DNA of 16,223 nt from Bacillota bacterium (GTDB lineage Bacteria; Bacillota; Clostridia; Lachnospirales; Lachnospiraceae): contig JAFAGA010000089.1 in assembly GCA_023423045.1 (NCBI GenBank), positions 1 through 16,223 of the forward strand. Direction: 5' to 3'. The first letter of the stretch is position 1; every line of letters starts with the position of its first letter. Below, piece by piece: positions 7,404 to 15,085 of this stretch. The notes under the pieces are model-generated. The model had not been told where the DNA came from. It was given only the letters and a program-made list of their open reading frames with translations, and searched no databases. Made by a program: the position numbers and the translations under genes.

Positions 7404-8795
7404 TTATTCCTTCAGATAAATCTCCGCCCTCTCCTGTGCCTGTCTGGCACACTCCTCCGCTGTCATTCTTCCTCCATAAAATTCATCCGTAATTTTTCTG
7501 ATTTCATCATACAACACATAGCTATGGCTCAGGAAGTTTGCTTCATTTCTTTCTGAATTCCATTGGTCAATCATTTGAATTGCTTCTTCTTTTCCTTCTC
7601 CAAATGCGCTTTCCAACATCTTCAAGGTATTCCTTCTGTTGATCGGATATCCGCTTAACAGCCAGTTATCGTTGCCATTCAGAACTTCTGCTGGCTTTTC
7701 CTCAATACAAAATCGGATAAACTTCCAAGCCAGGTCTTTATTTTTTGAGGAGGAGGATATTGACAAAACCCTATCCGGAGACATAAATTCCTTGTCGCCA
7801 TTTGTCGAAGATAAGGGGATCGGAAGAGTTAGATTCGACGGATGCTCATAAAACAACCTGGAATTTCGCTCCTTTTGATACAAAGAAGCAACAAAAACAC
7901 AGAGATCATTCTCATCCAAGCTAGCCCAAGCCTCTTCCATGGAAATGAATAGTCTTTTCCGCTCTTCCTCCGAGGGCCACTGAATACTTTTTGTTTCATT
8001 TAAAAACTCTATGTATTCCTGGGAATTGAAATCAGCTGTTCCGTTCCTTTCATCTAAAAACCTGCAATATTCACTTTCCTCAAGAATGAGGCGATCAAAG
8101 TAATGCGTCAGAATGAGTTTGTCATTACCGGGAGCAATCCTATGATAAATGTTAAGGATATCCTTATAATTGATTGATTTCATTTCTGCTATTTCTATTC
8201 GGTTTTTCTCCAGCAAAGTTTGGCTAAATCGTACACTCTTATTAAAAAAGCTCATTGGTATTCCATATAGCTCATCCTTGTACTCAATTGCCTCAAATAT
8301 GTTGGTGTAATAATCCTCCTGCTGAAAATTTGGATCCTCTTCCATATAAGGATATAAATCCTCTAAAAGATTATTCCTGGCATACCGAATATAAGGAAGG
8401 TCAGCCAAATCAATAATGTCTCCTGCTGTTCCACTCATTAAATCAACCGAAACCTTTGCCGGATAATCAGATGCTGTAGGGTAGTATTCCATCTGCCCGT
8501 TCACAGAAACCTGTATATTGGGATACTTTTTATTGAACTCCTTAATTATCCATCCGAAGAAACTAACTCTTTGAGGATGCCAGACATAGACAGTCAGCTC
8601 CCCCGTGGTCTCGTCAATCACCTCCGGCTCATCCTCCCCTGCAGTGTCTGCATCTGAGGTTTCTATGTTTTTCATCATATTTTCCGTTTCACTTGTGTAA
8701 TACCGATAAATTTCTTCGCTTTGCCTCTGGCAGCCAGAAAGCAATGCCAATATTATAAAGGATAGGATACCGATCCTTATATTATAGTTCTTCAA
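7404..8795 (-). CDS. Extracellular solute-binding lipoprotein A (first gene of the importer operon)
   Basis: This is a 463-residue lipoprotein (signal peptide ending LLSGC, Cys22) of the family 1 extracellular solute-binding type. It begins QRQSEEIYRYYTSETEN after the Cys, then has an acidic spacer (about 44-65) and the SBP body from GELTVYVWHPQ. Family blocks are EFNKKYPNIQVSV, DLMSGTAGDIIDL, NNLLEDLYPYMEEDP, EDYYTNIFEA, FYEHPSNLTLPIPL, KNKDLAWKFIRFCIEEKP and AEECARQAQERAEIYLKE. The start is TTG 8795, preceded by GGGGAGG with seven bases to the codon; an overlapping ATG three bases upstream is out of frame and stops after one codon. A clear promoter lies 40-65 nt upstream. Its closest visible relative is the next gene, SBP B. 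Confidence 0.9.
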   Translation of the reverse strand: MKNYNIRIGILSFIILALLSGCQRQSEEIYRYYTSETENMMKNIETSDADTAGEDEPEVIDETTGELTVYVWHPQRVSFFGWIIKEFNKKYPNIQVSVNGQMEYYPTASDYPAKVSVDLMSGTAGDIIDLADLPYIRYARNNLLEDLYPYMEEDPNFQQEDYYTNIFEAIEYKDELYGIPMSFFNKSVRFSQTLLEKNRIEIAEMKSINYKDILNIYHRIAPGNDKLILTHYFDRLILEESEYCRFLDERNGTADFNSQEYIEFLNETKSIQWPSEEERKRLFISMEEAWASLDENDLCVFVASLYQKERNSRLFYEHPSNLTLPIPLSSTNGDKEFMSPDRVLSISSSSKNKDLAWKFIRFCIEEKPAEVLNGNDNWLLSGYPINRRNTLKMLESAFGEGKEEAIQMIDQWNSERNEANFLSHSYVLYDEIRKITDEFYGGRMTAEECARQAQERAEIYLKE

Positions 8796-8833
8796 TTCAT
8801 CGCCTCCCCGCCCATATTATTCCTTTCCATATT

Positions 8834-8862
8834 ATATTAGCTCAATTTACATATATAGTCAA
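8834..8862 (-). promoter_or_regulatory. Predicted promoter of the importer operon
   Basis: On the minus strand TTGACT (8857-8862) is separated by 17 nt from TAATAT (8834-8839). Transcription would start near 8827, giving a short leader of about 30 nt before the TTG start of SBP A. No clear operator or CcpA-type site is visible around it. Confidence 0.65.
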
Positions 8863-9064
8863 TATTAATAGTTACAATTCAGCTTTTTCAACTTATTTTA
8901 ACAAATTTATCATTATAAACACTTTCTTTTCAGAATACTTCAATAATACATCTTTTACAATATCTCTAAAATAAAGAATGCATTTGCGGACTTTTTACGC
9001 TGTCTCAAGTTGTCATCGTGCAACCTCTGCCGTATGCATAGGGTGCATTCTCTCCCAAGGAATC
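8863..9064. other. A/T-rich intergenic stretch between groEL terminator and importer promoter
   Basis: This part of the 374-nt gap between SBP A and groEL has no open frame that looks like a gene. It contains short A/T-rich palindromes such as AATGCATT (near 8978) and a TGCATAGGGTGCA stretch near 9034. These could be regulator sites for the importer, but I cannot assign them. Confidence 0.35.
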
Positions 9065-9099
9065 AAAAAGATAGTGCAGGAGGAAATTCCTGCACTATC
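9065..9099 (-). terminator. Rho-independent terminator of groESL
   Basis: On the minus strand GATAGTGCAGGA (9088-9099) pairs perfectly over 12 bp with TCCTGCACTATC (9070-9081) across a 6-nt loop, followed by five T residues (9065-9069). It lies about 70 nt after the groEL stop and separates groESL from the importer operon. Confidence 0.93.
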
Positions 9100-9169
9100 T
9101 CTGTATTATCTTATATTACTGCTGATTCGTTTCTATCCATCACCAGAAGATACTTCCTCTTCCTGCGTA

Positions 9170-10792
9170 TTACATCATGCCCATTCCGCCGGCACCTGCA
9201 GGCATTGCGGGTTCGTTGGATTTGATATTGGCAACTACGGACTCAGTTGTCAGTAAGGTAGAAGCAACACTGGTTGCATTCTGAAGAGCACTTCTGGTAA
9301 CCTTGGTGGGATCCAGGATTCCGTCTTCCACCATATCAATATATTCTTCGGTCAATACATTGAAGCCAACTCCTGACTTGCTTTCCTTAACCTTGCTGAT
9401 TACAACCGCACCTTCCAGGCCGGCATTGTATACGATGCTGTATAAAGGAGACTCAAGAGCCTTTAAGATGATATTGGCACCGGTCTTCTCATCGCCATGC
9501 AGGGACTTTGCAAACTCTGCAACATCCTTGGATGCGTGGATATAAGCGGAACCGCCGCCTGCAACAATTCCTTCTTCCACTGCTGCTCTTGTAGCAGCAA
9601 GGGCATCTTCCATGCGGAGCTTATTCTCCTTCATCTCTGTCTCGGTAGCGGCACCAACACGGATTACGGCTACGCCGCCTGCCAGCTTGGCAAGTCTTTC
9701 CTGCAATTTCTCTTTGTCGAACTCTGAAGTGGTTTCTTCAATCTGAGCCTTAATCTGAACAATTCTCTGGCTGATTTCGTTCTTGTCGCCTTCACCGTCT
9801 ACAATGATGGTATTTTCCTTCTGAACCTTAACACTCTTAGCGCGGCCTAACTGCTCCAGAGTTGCTTCCTTCAGGTCAAGACCAAGTTCGTCGGAGATTA
9901 CGGTACCGCCGGTTAAGATTGCGATATCCTGAAGCATAGCCTTTCTTCTGTCACCGTAGCCGGGAGCCTTAACTGCTACCGCGGTAAAGGTGCCTCTTAA
10001 TTTATTGAGAACCAGGGTGGTGAGAGCTTCGCCCTCAACATCCTCAGCGATAATAAGTAATCTTGCGCCGGTCTGAACGATCTGCTCAAGCACAGGAAGG
10101 ATTTCCTGAATATTGGAGATCTTCTTGTCGGTGATCAGGATATAAGGATTTTCCAGGTTGGCTTCCATTTTATCCATATCAGTGCACATGTATGCGGATA
10201 CATAGCCACGGTCGAACTGCATACCTTCTACCAGATCAAGCTCTGTCTTCATGGTCTTGGACTCTTCGATGGTAATAACACCGTCGTTGGATACCTTCTC
10301 CATCGCATCGGCAACTAACTGTCCAACTTCATCATCACCGGCAGAAATAGCGGCAACTCTTGCAATCTGCTCCTTGCCCTTTAAGGTGGAGCTCATTTTT
10401 AAGATGGAATCAACAGCAACCTCAGTCGCCTTCTTCATACCTCTTCTTAATATAATGGGATTCGCACCTGCTGCCAGGTTCTTGATTCCTTCTGAAATCA
10501 TCGCCTGAGCAAGAACTGTAGCGGTAGTTGTACCGTCACCAGCTACATCATTTGTCTTCGTAGCTACTTCCTTTACCAACTGTGCTCCCATATTCTCAAA
10601 GGGATCTTCTAATTCAATTTCCTTAGCGATGGTAACACCGTCATTGGTAATCAGGGGTGAACCGAAGGATTTATCGAGAACAACATTTCTTCCCTTGGGC
10701 CCAAGGGTAACTTTTACTGTATCTGCTAATTTATTTGCACCAACCTCAAGGGCTGCTCTGGCTTCTGCGCCGTATTTAATTTCCTTTGCCAT
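9170..10792 (-). CDS. groEL: Chaperonin GroEL (60 kDa, Hsp60)
   Basis: This 540-residue protein is full length for a bacterial GroEL, the ATP-driven 14-mer folding chamber of the cytoplasm. Recognisable features are AKEIKYG at the start, KVTLGPKGRNVVLD (about 27-40), TNDGVTIAKEI (49-59) with the ATP-site Asp, VAGDGTTTATVLAQ (83-96), the apical-domain stretch, IRVGAATETEMKE.K.RMEDAL near 380-400 with the catalytic Asp equivalent to E. coli Asp398, and the flexible GGMGMM C-terminus. ATG 10792 has AAAGGAGAG upstream. It is the second gene of the groES-groEL operon, 20 nt after groES, and is therefore under the CIRCE operator. Nothing is missing or unusual. Confidence 0.99.
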   Translation of the reverse strand: MAKEIKYGAEARAALEVGANKLADTVKVTLGPKGRNVVLDKSFGSPLITNDGVTIAKEIELEDPFENMGAQLVKEVATKTNDVAGDGTTTATVLAQAMISEGIKNLAAGANPIILRRGMKKATEVAVDSILKMSSTLKGKEQIARVAAISAGDDEVGQLVADAMEKVSNDGVITIEESKTMKTELDLVEGMQFDRGYVSAYMCTDMDKMEANLENPYILITDKKISNIQEILPVLEQIVQTGARLLIIAEDVEGEALTTLVLNKLRGTFTAVAVKAPGYGDRRKAMLQDIAILTGGTVISDELGLDLKEATLEQLGRAKSVKVQKENTIIVDGEGDKNEISQRIVQIKAQIEETTSEFDKEKLQERLAKLAGGVAVIRVGAATETEMKENKLRMEDALAATRAAVEEGIVAGGGSAYIHASKDVAEFAKSLHGDEKTGANIILKALESPLYSIVYNAGLEGAVVISKVKESKSGVGFNVLTEEYIDMVEDGILDPTKVTRSALQNATSVASTLLTTESVVANIKSNEPAMPAGAGGMGMM

Positions 10793-10812
10793 GGTAATTA
10801 TCTCTCCTTTTC

Positions 10813-11100
10813 TTAGTCTTCTACGACTGCAACGATATCGTTCTGCTTAACGATGATGAATTCCTCATCTTCAAGCTTCACTTCTGTTCCAGCATATTTT
10901 GAATAAATAACCTTGTCACCGGCCTTAACCTGCATCGTTACTTCTTTCCCGTCTACGATTCCGCCGGGACCTACGGCGATAACCTGAGCCTGCTGGGGCT
11001 TTTCCTTCGCCTGACCCGGTAATACGATACCGGATTTTGTGGTTTCTTCCGCAACCAGCTGCTTTAATACTACCTTATCTCCCAATGGTACAAGTTTCAT
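10813..11100 (-). CDS. groES: Co-chaperonin GroES (10 kDa, Hsp10)
   Basis: This 95-residue protein is the standard GroES length. It starts MKLVPLGDKVVLK and contains the mobile loop that binds GroEL (EETTKSGIVLPG, about 18-29), VIAVGPGG near 41-48, the GDKVIYSKYAGTEVK strand pair and the terminal NDIVAVVED. It forms the heptameric lid on the GroEL chamber. ATG 11100 has a consensus ribosome binding site (AAAGGAGG). It is the first gene of the operon, with promoter and CIRCE operator upstream. Confidence 0.98.
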   Translation of the reverse strand: MKLVPLGDKVVLKQLVAEETTKSGIVLPGQAKEKPQQAQVIAVGPGGIVDGKEVTMQVKAGDKVIYSKYAGTEVKLEDEEFIIVKQNDIVAVVED

Positions 11101-11161
11101 TTGATAATTCCTCCTTTAATAATTAATTCGAGTAATTCTAATGGATTACTTTTAGAGATTA

Positions 11162-11188
11162 TTAGCACTCCATGTTGTTGAGTGCTAA
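11162..11188 (-). promoter_or_regulatory. CIRCE operator (HrcA binding site)
   Basis: A perfect TTAGCACTC (11162-11170), nine bases, and GAGTGCTAA (11180-11188) match the CIRCE consensus exactly. It sits just downstream of the groESL promoter, where the HrcA repressor would block transcription at normal temperature. The hrcA gene is not in this window. Confidence 0.98.
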
Positions 11189-11198
11189 CCTGATTAAT

Positions 11199-11227
11199 AT
11201 ATTAGTAAATTTGCCTTTAATATGCAA
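11199..11227 (-). promoter_or_regulatory. Vegetative promoter of groESL
   Basis: On the minus strand TTGCAT (11222-11227), a 17-nt spacer and TAATAT (11199-11204). The CIRCE operator begins about 10 nt after the -10 box, which places it at the transcription start, the usual arrangement. Confidence 0.8.
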
Positions 11228-11379
11228 CTTGCTTTCCTTTAAAATACCGCAGCAAATTTAATAATTTCTCACTTTTTCTTACGCTTGCTCTCTTTATCTC
11301 ATTTTTTCTATTTTTTATGATTTGTCAGCCCGAATTTCTTCCGAAAGCAGGTCCAAAATCGCCCCATGCCCACAGGAAA
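11228..11379. other. Non-coding stretch upstream of groESL promoter
   Basis: This is part of the 447-nt gap between groES and the DUF6062 gene. It is T-rich on the plus strand near 11280-11320. I see no gene or clear regulatory element in it. Confidence 0.4.
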
Positions 11380-11425
11380 AGGGGATACTGTAGGAGAATA
11401 TCGGATATACCCTACAATAGCCCCT
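11376..11425 (-). terminator. Long hairpin, possible terminator of the glnS-DUF2225-DUF6062 unit
   Basis: Left arm 11380-11394 (AGGGGATACTGTAGG) pairs with right arm 11411-11425 over 15 positions with two mismatches, and the stem continues into an AATAT/ATAT core. Read on the minus strand the hairpin is followed directly by TTTTCC (11374-11379). It is about 125 nt after the DUF6062 stop. The T-run is short, so termination is likely but not certain. Confidence 0.5.
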
Positions 11426-11547
11426 GAAAAGCTTCTCACCATATTACTTAGTATATTCATAGATAGGAATTATATACCATGCCCCACGTAAGCATCCATG
11501 GTACCAGCGCTCTGCAACCTATATACATGGCGCCTGTCTTCCTATTA

Positions 11548-12270
11548 TTAAGGTGATACGATACTATTGGTCTTTTGCATCGCTCTGGGCAAGGCGTCCT
11601 TGGCATTCTTCCAGGGTTCTTCTGCATAACGGTAATCAAATTTATTGATGAACCATTCCACATCATCCCGGACCCGCCCCATATTCTCAAGATAGAGCCG
11701 GTTTAACATCTGGAGAAAACCGTTTAACTCATCCCCGTTCAGGTATTTCGGTGCGGTACTGTACAGCACCTTATAATGTCCGGTGCAAAATCCCTTTGAG
11801 CCCTTGAATTTATCGCGAAAAGCTTCTTCCGTATGATAGAGATGGAAAATGGTTGCCACATAGCGGTCAAAGGTATTGTTTATCTTATCACATACAAAAC
11901 AGTTCTGCTCCAACTCATTCAAATAGTGGACCACCCCCGGCGTCTCACTCTTCTTTCGAAACAGGGAGGGTGCCGCCTGCTTTGTTCCCGAAGCAGAAAG
12001 CTTCTCTATATCAGCAACGAGCTTATCCATATGGGTTTTCAAAATCAATGCCAGGCCAAGCCGGTTCTGGTTCTTATATAACAGCTCCAGATGCTTTTCA
12101 CAAAAGCCCAGACGTGAGGTTGCCTCCCGGATATCATCCTCCATATAACTGGGACCCATGGTGAATTCTATTGCATTGGTCTCCAGGCTCTTGTGCATGA
12201 AACAAAGCGGACACTCTGTGTCCGAAGCAAATGCCTCATTTACCGGTATTGTATAAAGTTTTTCCTTCAA
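11548..12270 (-). CDS. DUF6062-like cysteine-rich protein
   Basis: This 240-residue cytoplasmic protein has no signal peptide or membrane segment. It appears to consist of two related halves. Each half has a CxxC pair followed by an FCxxH motif: Cys20-Cys23 (ECPLC) with Cys57-His60 (GFCEKH), then Cys124-Cys127 (NCFVC) with Cys162-His165 (GFCTGH). That gives two C2-CH sets, suggesting two zinc-type or iron-sulfur-type sites. I recall this layout for DUF6062 proteins of Clostridia, whose function is not known. The start is TTG 12270; the ribosome binding site before it (AAAGGCGGG) is weak, but the CxxC region begins soon after and no better start is visible. It is 15 nt downstream of the DUF2225 gene, so the two are probably made together. 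Confidence 0.8.
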   Translation of the reverse strand: MKEKLYTIPVNEAFASDTECPLCFMHKSLETNAIEFTMGPSYMEDDIREATSRLGFCEKHLELLYKNQNRLGLALILKTHMDKLVADIEKLSASGTKQAAPSLFRKKSETPGVVHYLNELEQNCFVCDKINNTFDRYVATIFHLYHTEEAFRDKFKGSKGFCTGHYKVLYSTAPKYLNGDELNGFLQMLNRLYLENMGRVRDDVEWFINKFDYRYAEEPWKNAKDALPRAMQKTNSIVSP

Positions 12271-12285
12271 TGTTTTGTCCCGCCT

Positions 12286-13131
12286 TTAAACAGATTTATC
12301 ATCCTTGAGCTGGTCCTTGATGTCTCTTGCTTTTTGCTTAATACGTTCATTGGCCTCCCTGGAAGTCAGAACCTTGGATACCCAGCGCCCGGACTCATCG
12401 TATTTACCGATCTTTCTGGACAACTCCGCCATAAGCAGTGTTATGGTGATCTCATCCATGCCGCACATAGGGAAATTCTCCTTGCTGAAAGCCTCCTCGA
12501 AACCGATGTAAGCCTTCGAAATAAAATCCAGCTCTTCCCTTTCCATCTCTGCTATCTGCTTCTGATAATCCGGTGTGTTCTTGGATAAGGCTTCCGCTTT
12601 TCCTCTGAGAATCCATGCGGTCTTAAGGCAGGTATAAGCACGTTCTGATGTCTTGGCCTTTTTCACAATGGAGTTCACCAATGCCAGCTTATGCCGCATC
12701 AGGGCATCGTCATAAGTAAATATGCCCTCTGCCTCTTTAATCCCTTTGAAGTTAGAAGAGATATTGTTCTTTATCAGAACCGCCTGCGAATTGGTTACAT
12801 ACTTGAAGAAACGGTTCAATGCGGCAAAACCGCAATGAGGACATATGATCGCATCGTATTTGAGGGGATCCATATATTGATATACCGGCCTTAAGTCGGA
12901 ATCAAGGCTCAACAGCTTCACTTTCCCCGACTTCACCATCTTGGACTTAAATTCCTCATCGCATACCGGACAGGCAAAGGTTTTATCAAATATCGCATCT
13001 TCCTCCGAAAATAACGGCTTATCGTTCTCTGCAGATCTCTCTGTGGTTTGCTTTTCCTTCTCGTCATAAATATCCATTCCTGACAGATTATTCAGACCAA
13101 AGGCCTCTAATCCTGAAAATAAATTTGCCAA
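12286..13131 (-). CDS. DUF2225 family protein
   Basis: This 281-residue soluble protein carries two CxxC pairs, Cys54-Cys57 (FACPVCDEEF) and Cys97-Cys100 (IICPHCGFAA), which look like the two halves of a zinc ribbon separated by about 40 residues. The remaining 170 residues are mostly helical with TPR-like character (for example RHKLALVNSIVKKA and MAELSRKIGKYDESGRW). This matches the DUF2225 family of Firmicutes, whose molecular role is not established. The start is TTG 13131, with AAGGGG eight bases upstream. It lies 32 nt after glnS and 15 nt before the DUF6062 gene. Two cysteine-paired proteins side by side suggest a joint metal-dependent or redox-sensitive function, which is inference only. 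Confidence 0.88.
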   Translation of the reverse strand: MANLFSGLEAFGLNNLSGMDIYDEKEKQTTERSAENDKPLFSEEDAIFDKTFACPVCDEEFKSKMVKSGKVKLLSLDSDLRPVYQYMDPLKYDAIICPHCGFAALNRFFKYVTNSQAVLIKNNISSNFKGIKEAEGIFTYDDALMRHKLALVNSIVKKAKTSERAYTCLKTAWILRGKAEALSKNTPDYQKQIAEMEREELDFISKAYIGFEEAFSKENFPMCGMDEITITLLMAELSRKIGKYDESGRWVSKVLTSREANERIKQKARDIKDQLKDDKSV

Positions 13132-13163
13132 CGCTTTATCCCCTTTCTCTTACGCTTCTTTGA

Positions 13164-14867
13164 TTATTCCGGCTTGTATGAACTCTTAAGCGATACGATA
13201 CGGTTAAATACCGGTGCTTCCGGTGTGGAATCCTTACTGTCCAGACAAAAGAAGCCCTGTCTCAAGAATTGGAAGCTCTCCGGCGCCTTTGCACCTGCAA
13301 TACTGGGTTCAATATAACATTCCTTTAATATGCTGAGAGAGTTAGGGTTTAAATTAAGACTTCCATCTTCATTATACACACCCTTTTCTTCATCAACTAT
13401 ATTCTCGTAGAGACGAACCTCTGCCTTGACCGCGGTTTCTGCCGCAACCCAGTGAATGGTTCCTTTTACCTTCCTTCCGGTAAAGCCGGAGCCGCTCCGG
13501 GTCTCCGGGTCATAGGTGCAATGCACTTCGGTTACCCTGCCGTTCTCATCGGTAACATAATCCTGGCAAGTTACAAAATAGGCATTCATCAGGCGCACCT
13601 CATTGCCGGGGTAGAGTCTGAAATATTTTTTGGGAGGCTCTATCATAAAGTCATCTCTTTCTATATAAAGCTCTCTGCCAAACGGAAGTTGTCTGACTCC
13701 CATTGCCTCATTTTCCTGGTTATTGGGCGCCTCCAGATATTCCAGCTGTCCTTCCGGATAGTTTGTTATAATTAGCTTGATCGGATCCAACACCGCCATG
13801 ATCCTTGGTTTCTTTAACTTCAGATCCTCACGAATGCAATATTCCAGCATAGCATAATCCACTGAGCTATGGCTCTTGGATACGCCGCACAGTTCCATGA
13901 ACATCTGAATGGATTCCGGAGTAAAGCCTCTTCGCCTTAAGGCACTGATGGATACCAGTCTGGGATCATCCCAGCCGTCGACAATTCCTTCCTCAACCAG
14001 CTTCTTGATATAGCGCTTACCGGTGATCACATTGGTGAGATACATTTTGGCAAACTCGATTTGCTTCGGCGGACATTCATATTCCAATTCCCTTACCACC
14101 CAGTCATAGAGAGGGCGGTGGTCCTCGAATTCCAGAGTACAGATGGAATGGGTGATTCCCTCAATGGCATCCTCAATGGGATGGGCAAAATCATACATCG
14201 GATAGATGCACCACCTGTCTCCGGTATTGTGGTGGGATACTCTGGCCACACGATAAATAACCGGGTCTCTCATATTAATATTGGGAGATGCCATATCAAT
14301 CTTGGCGCGAAGAACCTTGGAGCCGTCCGGGAATTTGCCTTCCTTCATGTCCTCAAACAGCCGCATATTCTCCTCTATGCTGCGGTCACGATACGGGCTG
14401 TTCTTTCCGGGTTCGGTCAGGGTTCCGCGGTATTCTCTGATCTGCTCTGCGGTAAGATCGCATACAAAGGCCTTACCCTTTTCAATCAGCTTAACCGCTG
14501 CCTCATACATTTGCTCAAAGTAATCGGAAGCAAAAAACAGGCGGTTCTCAAAATCACCACCTACCCACTTGACGTCCTCTATAATGGAATCTACAAATTC
14601 TGTTTTTTCTTTGGTCGGATTGGTATCATCAAATCGGAGATTGAACTTTCCGCCATATTTTTGGGCTAAGCCATAATTCAGAAGGATGGATTTAGCATGT
14701 CCGATATGAAGATATCCGTTGGGCTCCGGAGGAAACCTGGTTACAATCCCCTTCACTTTGCCTTCTTCCAGATCCTTATCAATAATCAATTCAATAAAAT
14801 TTTTAGAAACCGCTTCGACCGTAGTTGTCTGCGGCTCCATTCCCTCTATTCTGTCCTTGTTTTCCAT
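13164..14867 (-). CDS. glnS: Glutaminyl-tRNA synthetase
   Basis: This 567-residue class I synthetase charges tRNA-Gln with glutamine. The ATP-binding signature is RFPPEPNGYLHIGHAKS (HIGH at 54-57). NLRFDDTNP.KE follows, and the GlnRS-type stretch YDFAHPIEDAIEGITHSICTLEFEDHRP is near 225-252. WDDPRL (299-304) and LRRRGFTPESI support GlnRS over GluRS. The C-terminal half is the beta-barrel anticodon-binding domain, with RLYPGNEVRLMNAY and KGTIHWV. The position of the second signature, MSKR in E. coli, reads VITGKR here (280-285). I chose ATG 14867 because GGGAGG is at good spacing and the protein then begins like other GlnRS; the frame runs 63 codons further upstream but that part is not synthetase-like. 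It is preceded by a long leader and followed closely by the DUF2225 gene. Confidence 0.97.
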   Translation of the reverse strand: MENKDRIEGMEPQTTTVEAVSKNFIELIIDKDLEEGKVKGIVTRFPPEPNGYLHIGHAKSILLNYGLAQKYGGKFNLRFDDTNPTKEKTEFVDSIIEDVKWVGGDFENRLFFASDYFEQMYEAAVKLIEKGKAFVCDLTAEQIREYRGTLTEPGKNSPYRDRSIEENMRLFEDMKEGKFPDGSKVLRAKIDMASPNINMRDPVIYRVARVSHHNTGDRWCIYPMYDFAHPIEDAIEGITHSICTLEFEDHRPLYDWVVRELEYECPPKQIEFAKMYLTNVITGKRYIKKLVEEGIVDGWDDPRLVSISALRRRGFTPESIQMFMELCGVSKSHSSVDYAMLEYCIREDLKLKKPRIMAVLDPIKLIITNYPEGQLEYLEAPNNQENEAMGVRQLPFGRELYIERDDFMIEPPKKYFRLYPGNEVRLMNAYFVTCQDYVTDENGRVTEVHCTYDPETRSGSGFTGRKVKGTIHWVAAETAVKAEVRLYENIVDEEKGVYNEDGSLNLNPNSLSILKECYIEPSIAGAKAPESFQFLRQGFFCLDSKDSTPEAPVFNRIVSLKSSYKPE

Positions 14868-14879
14868 GAAAAACCTCCC

Positions 14880-15037
14880 GGTTAATAATATATCCACTAT
14901 CACTATTGGTCCGATCTCCGCTAAAGCGGATGCTCGGAATCTGCGAACGTCTCCCAACCATTTCGCTGTTATCTCCGTGGGTGCCAGAACACCCGATGGG
15001 ATAAAGAAATCCATCTTTTGTAAGGTTATATACAGAT
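14880..15037 (-). promoter_or_regulatory. Long structured leader of glnS, type unknown
   Basis: The predicted transcript has about 165 nt before the glnS start. On the minus strand it contains GGGTG-TTCTGG-CACCC, then GCGAA...TTCGC, then TCCGC-TTTA-GCGGA inside an outer CCGA/TCGG pair, and a TGGTT/GGACCA pairing that could enclose the last of these. I could not find the T-box hallmark GGTGG.ACCGCG or a terminator before the start codon. It may be a regulatory RNA or simply a stable 5' end. Confidence 0.35.
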
Positions 15038-15044
15038 ATGTTAT

Positions 15045-15073
15045 ATGATACCACAATTAACCTTAAGTTAAAA
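15045..15073 (-). promoter_or_regulatory. Possible extended -10 promoter for glnS
   Basis: On the minus strand TGG-TATCAT (15045-15053) matches the extended -10 form TGnTATnAT. A poor -35 (TTTTAA, 15068-15073) lies 17 nt before it. It is directly downstream of the terminator of the preceding hydrolase gene, which makes a new promoter here necessary. Confidence 0.5.
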
Positions 15074-15085
15074 GTATAAAATCTC

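Noticed and set aside
8978..9256. Small plus-strand frames across the groEL terminator
   Set aside because: They span a strong terminator hairpin and the antisense of the groEL C-terminus, with no ribosome binding site.
11450..11547. Possible promoter-like TATAAT on the minus strand near 11476
   Set aside because: No acceptable -35 is at the proper distance and there is no nearby gene for it to serve other than groESL, which has its own promoter.
14061..14669. 202-codon plus-strand frame opposite glnS
   Set aside because: It lies wholly opposite conserved synthetase coding sequence, has no plausible start signal and matches no family.
14880..15050. T-box riboswitch upstream of glnS
   Set aside because: The conserved antiterminator bulge sequence and a leader terminator were looked for and not found.
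14868..15056. Extension of glnS by 63 codons upstream
   Set aside because: The extra part is not synthetase-like, overlaps the predicted promoter region and leader hairpins, and a good ribosome binding site precedes the internal ATG at 14867.
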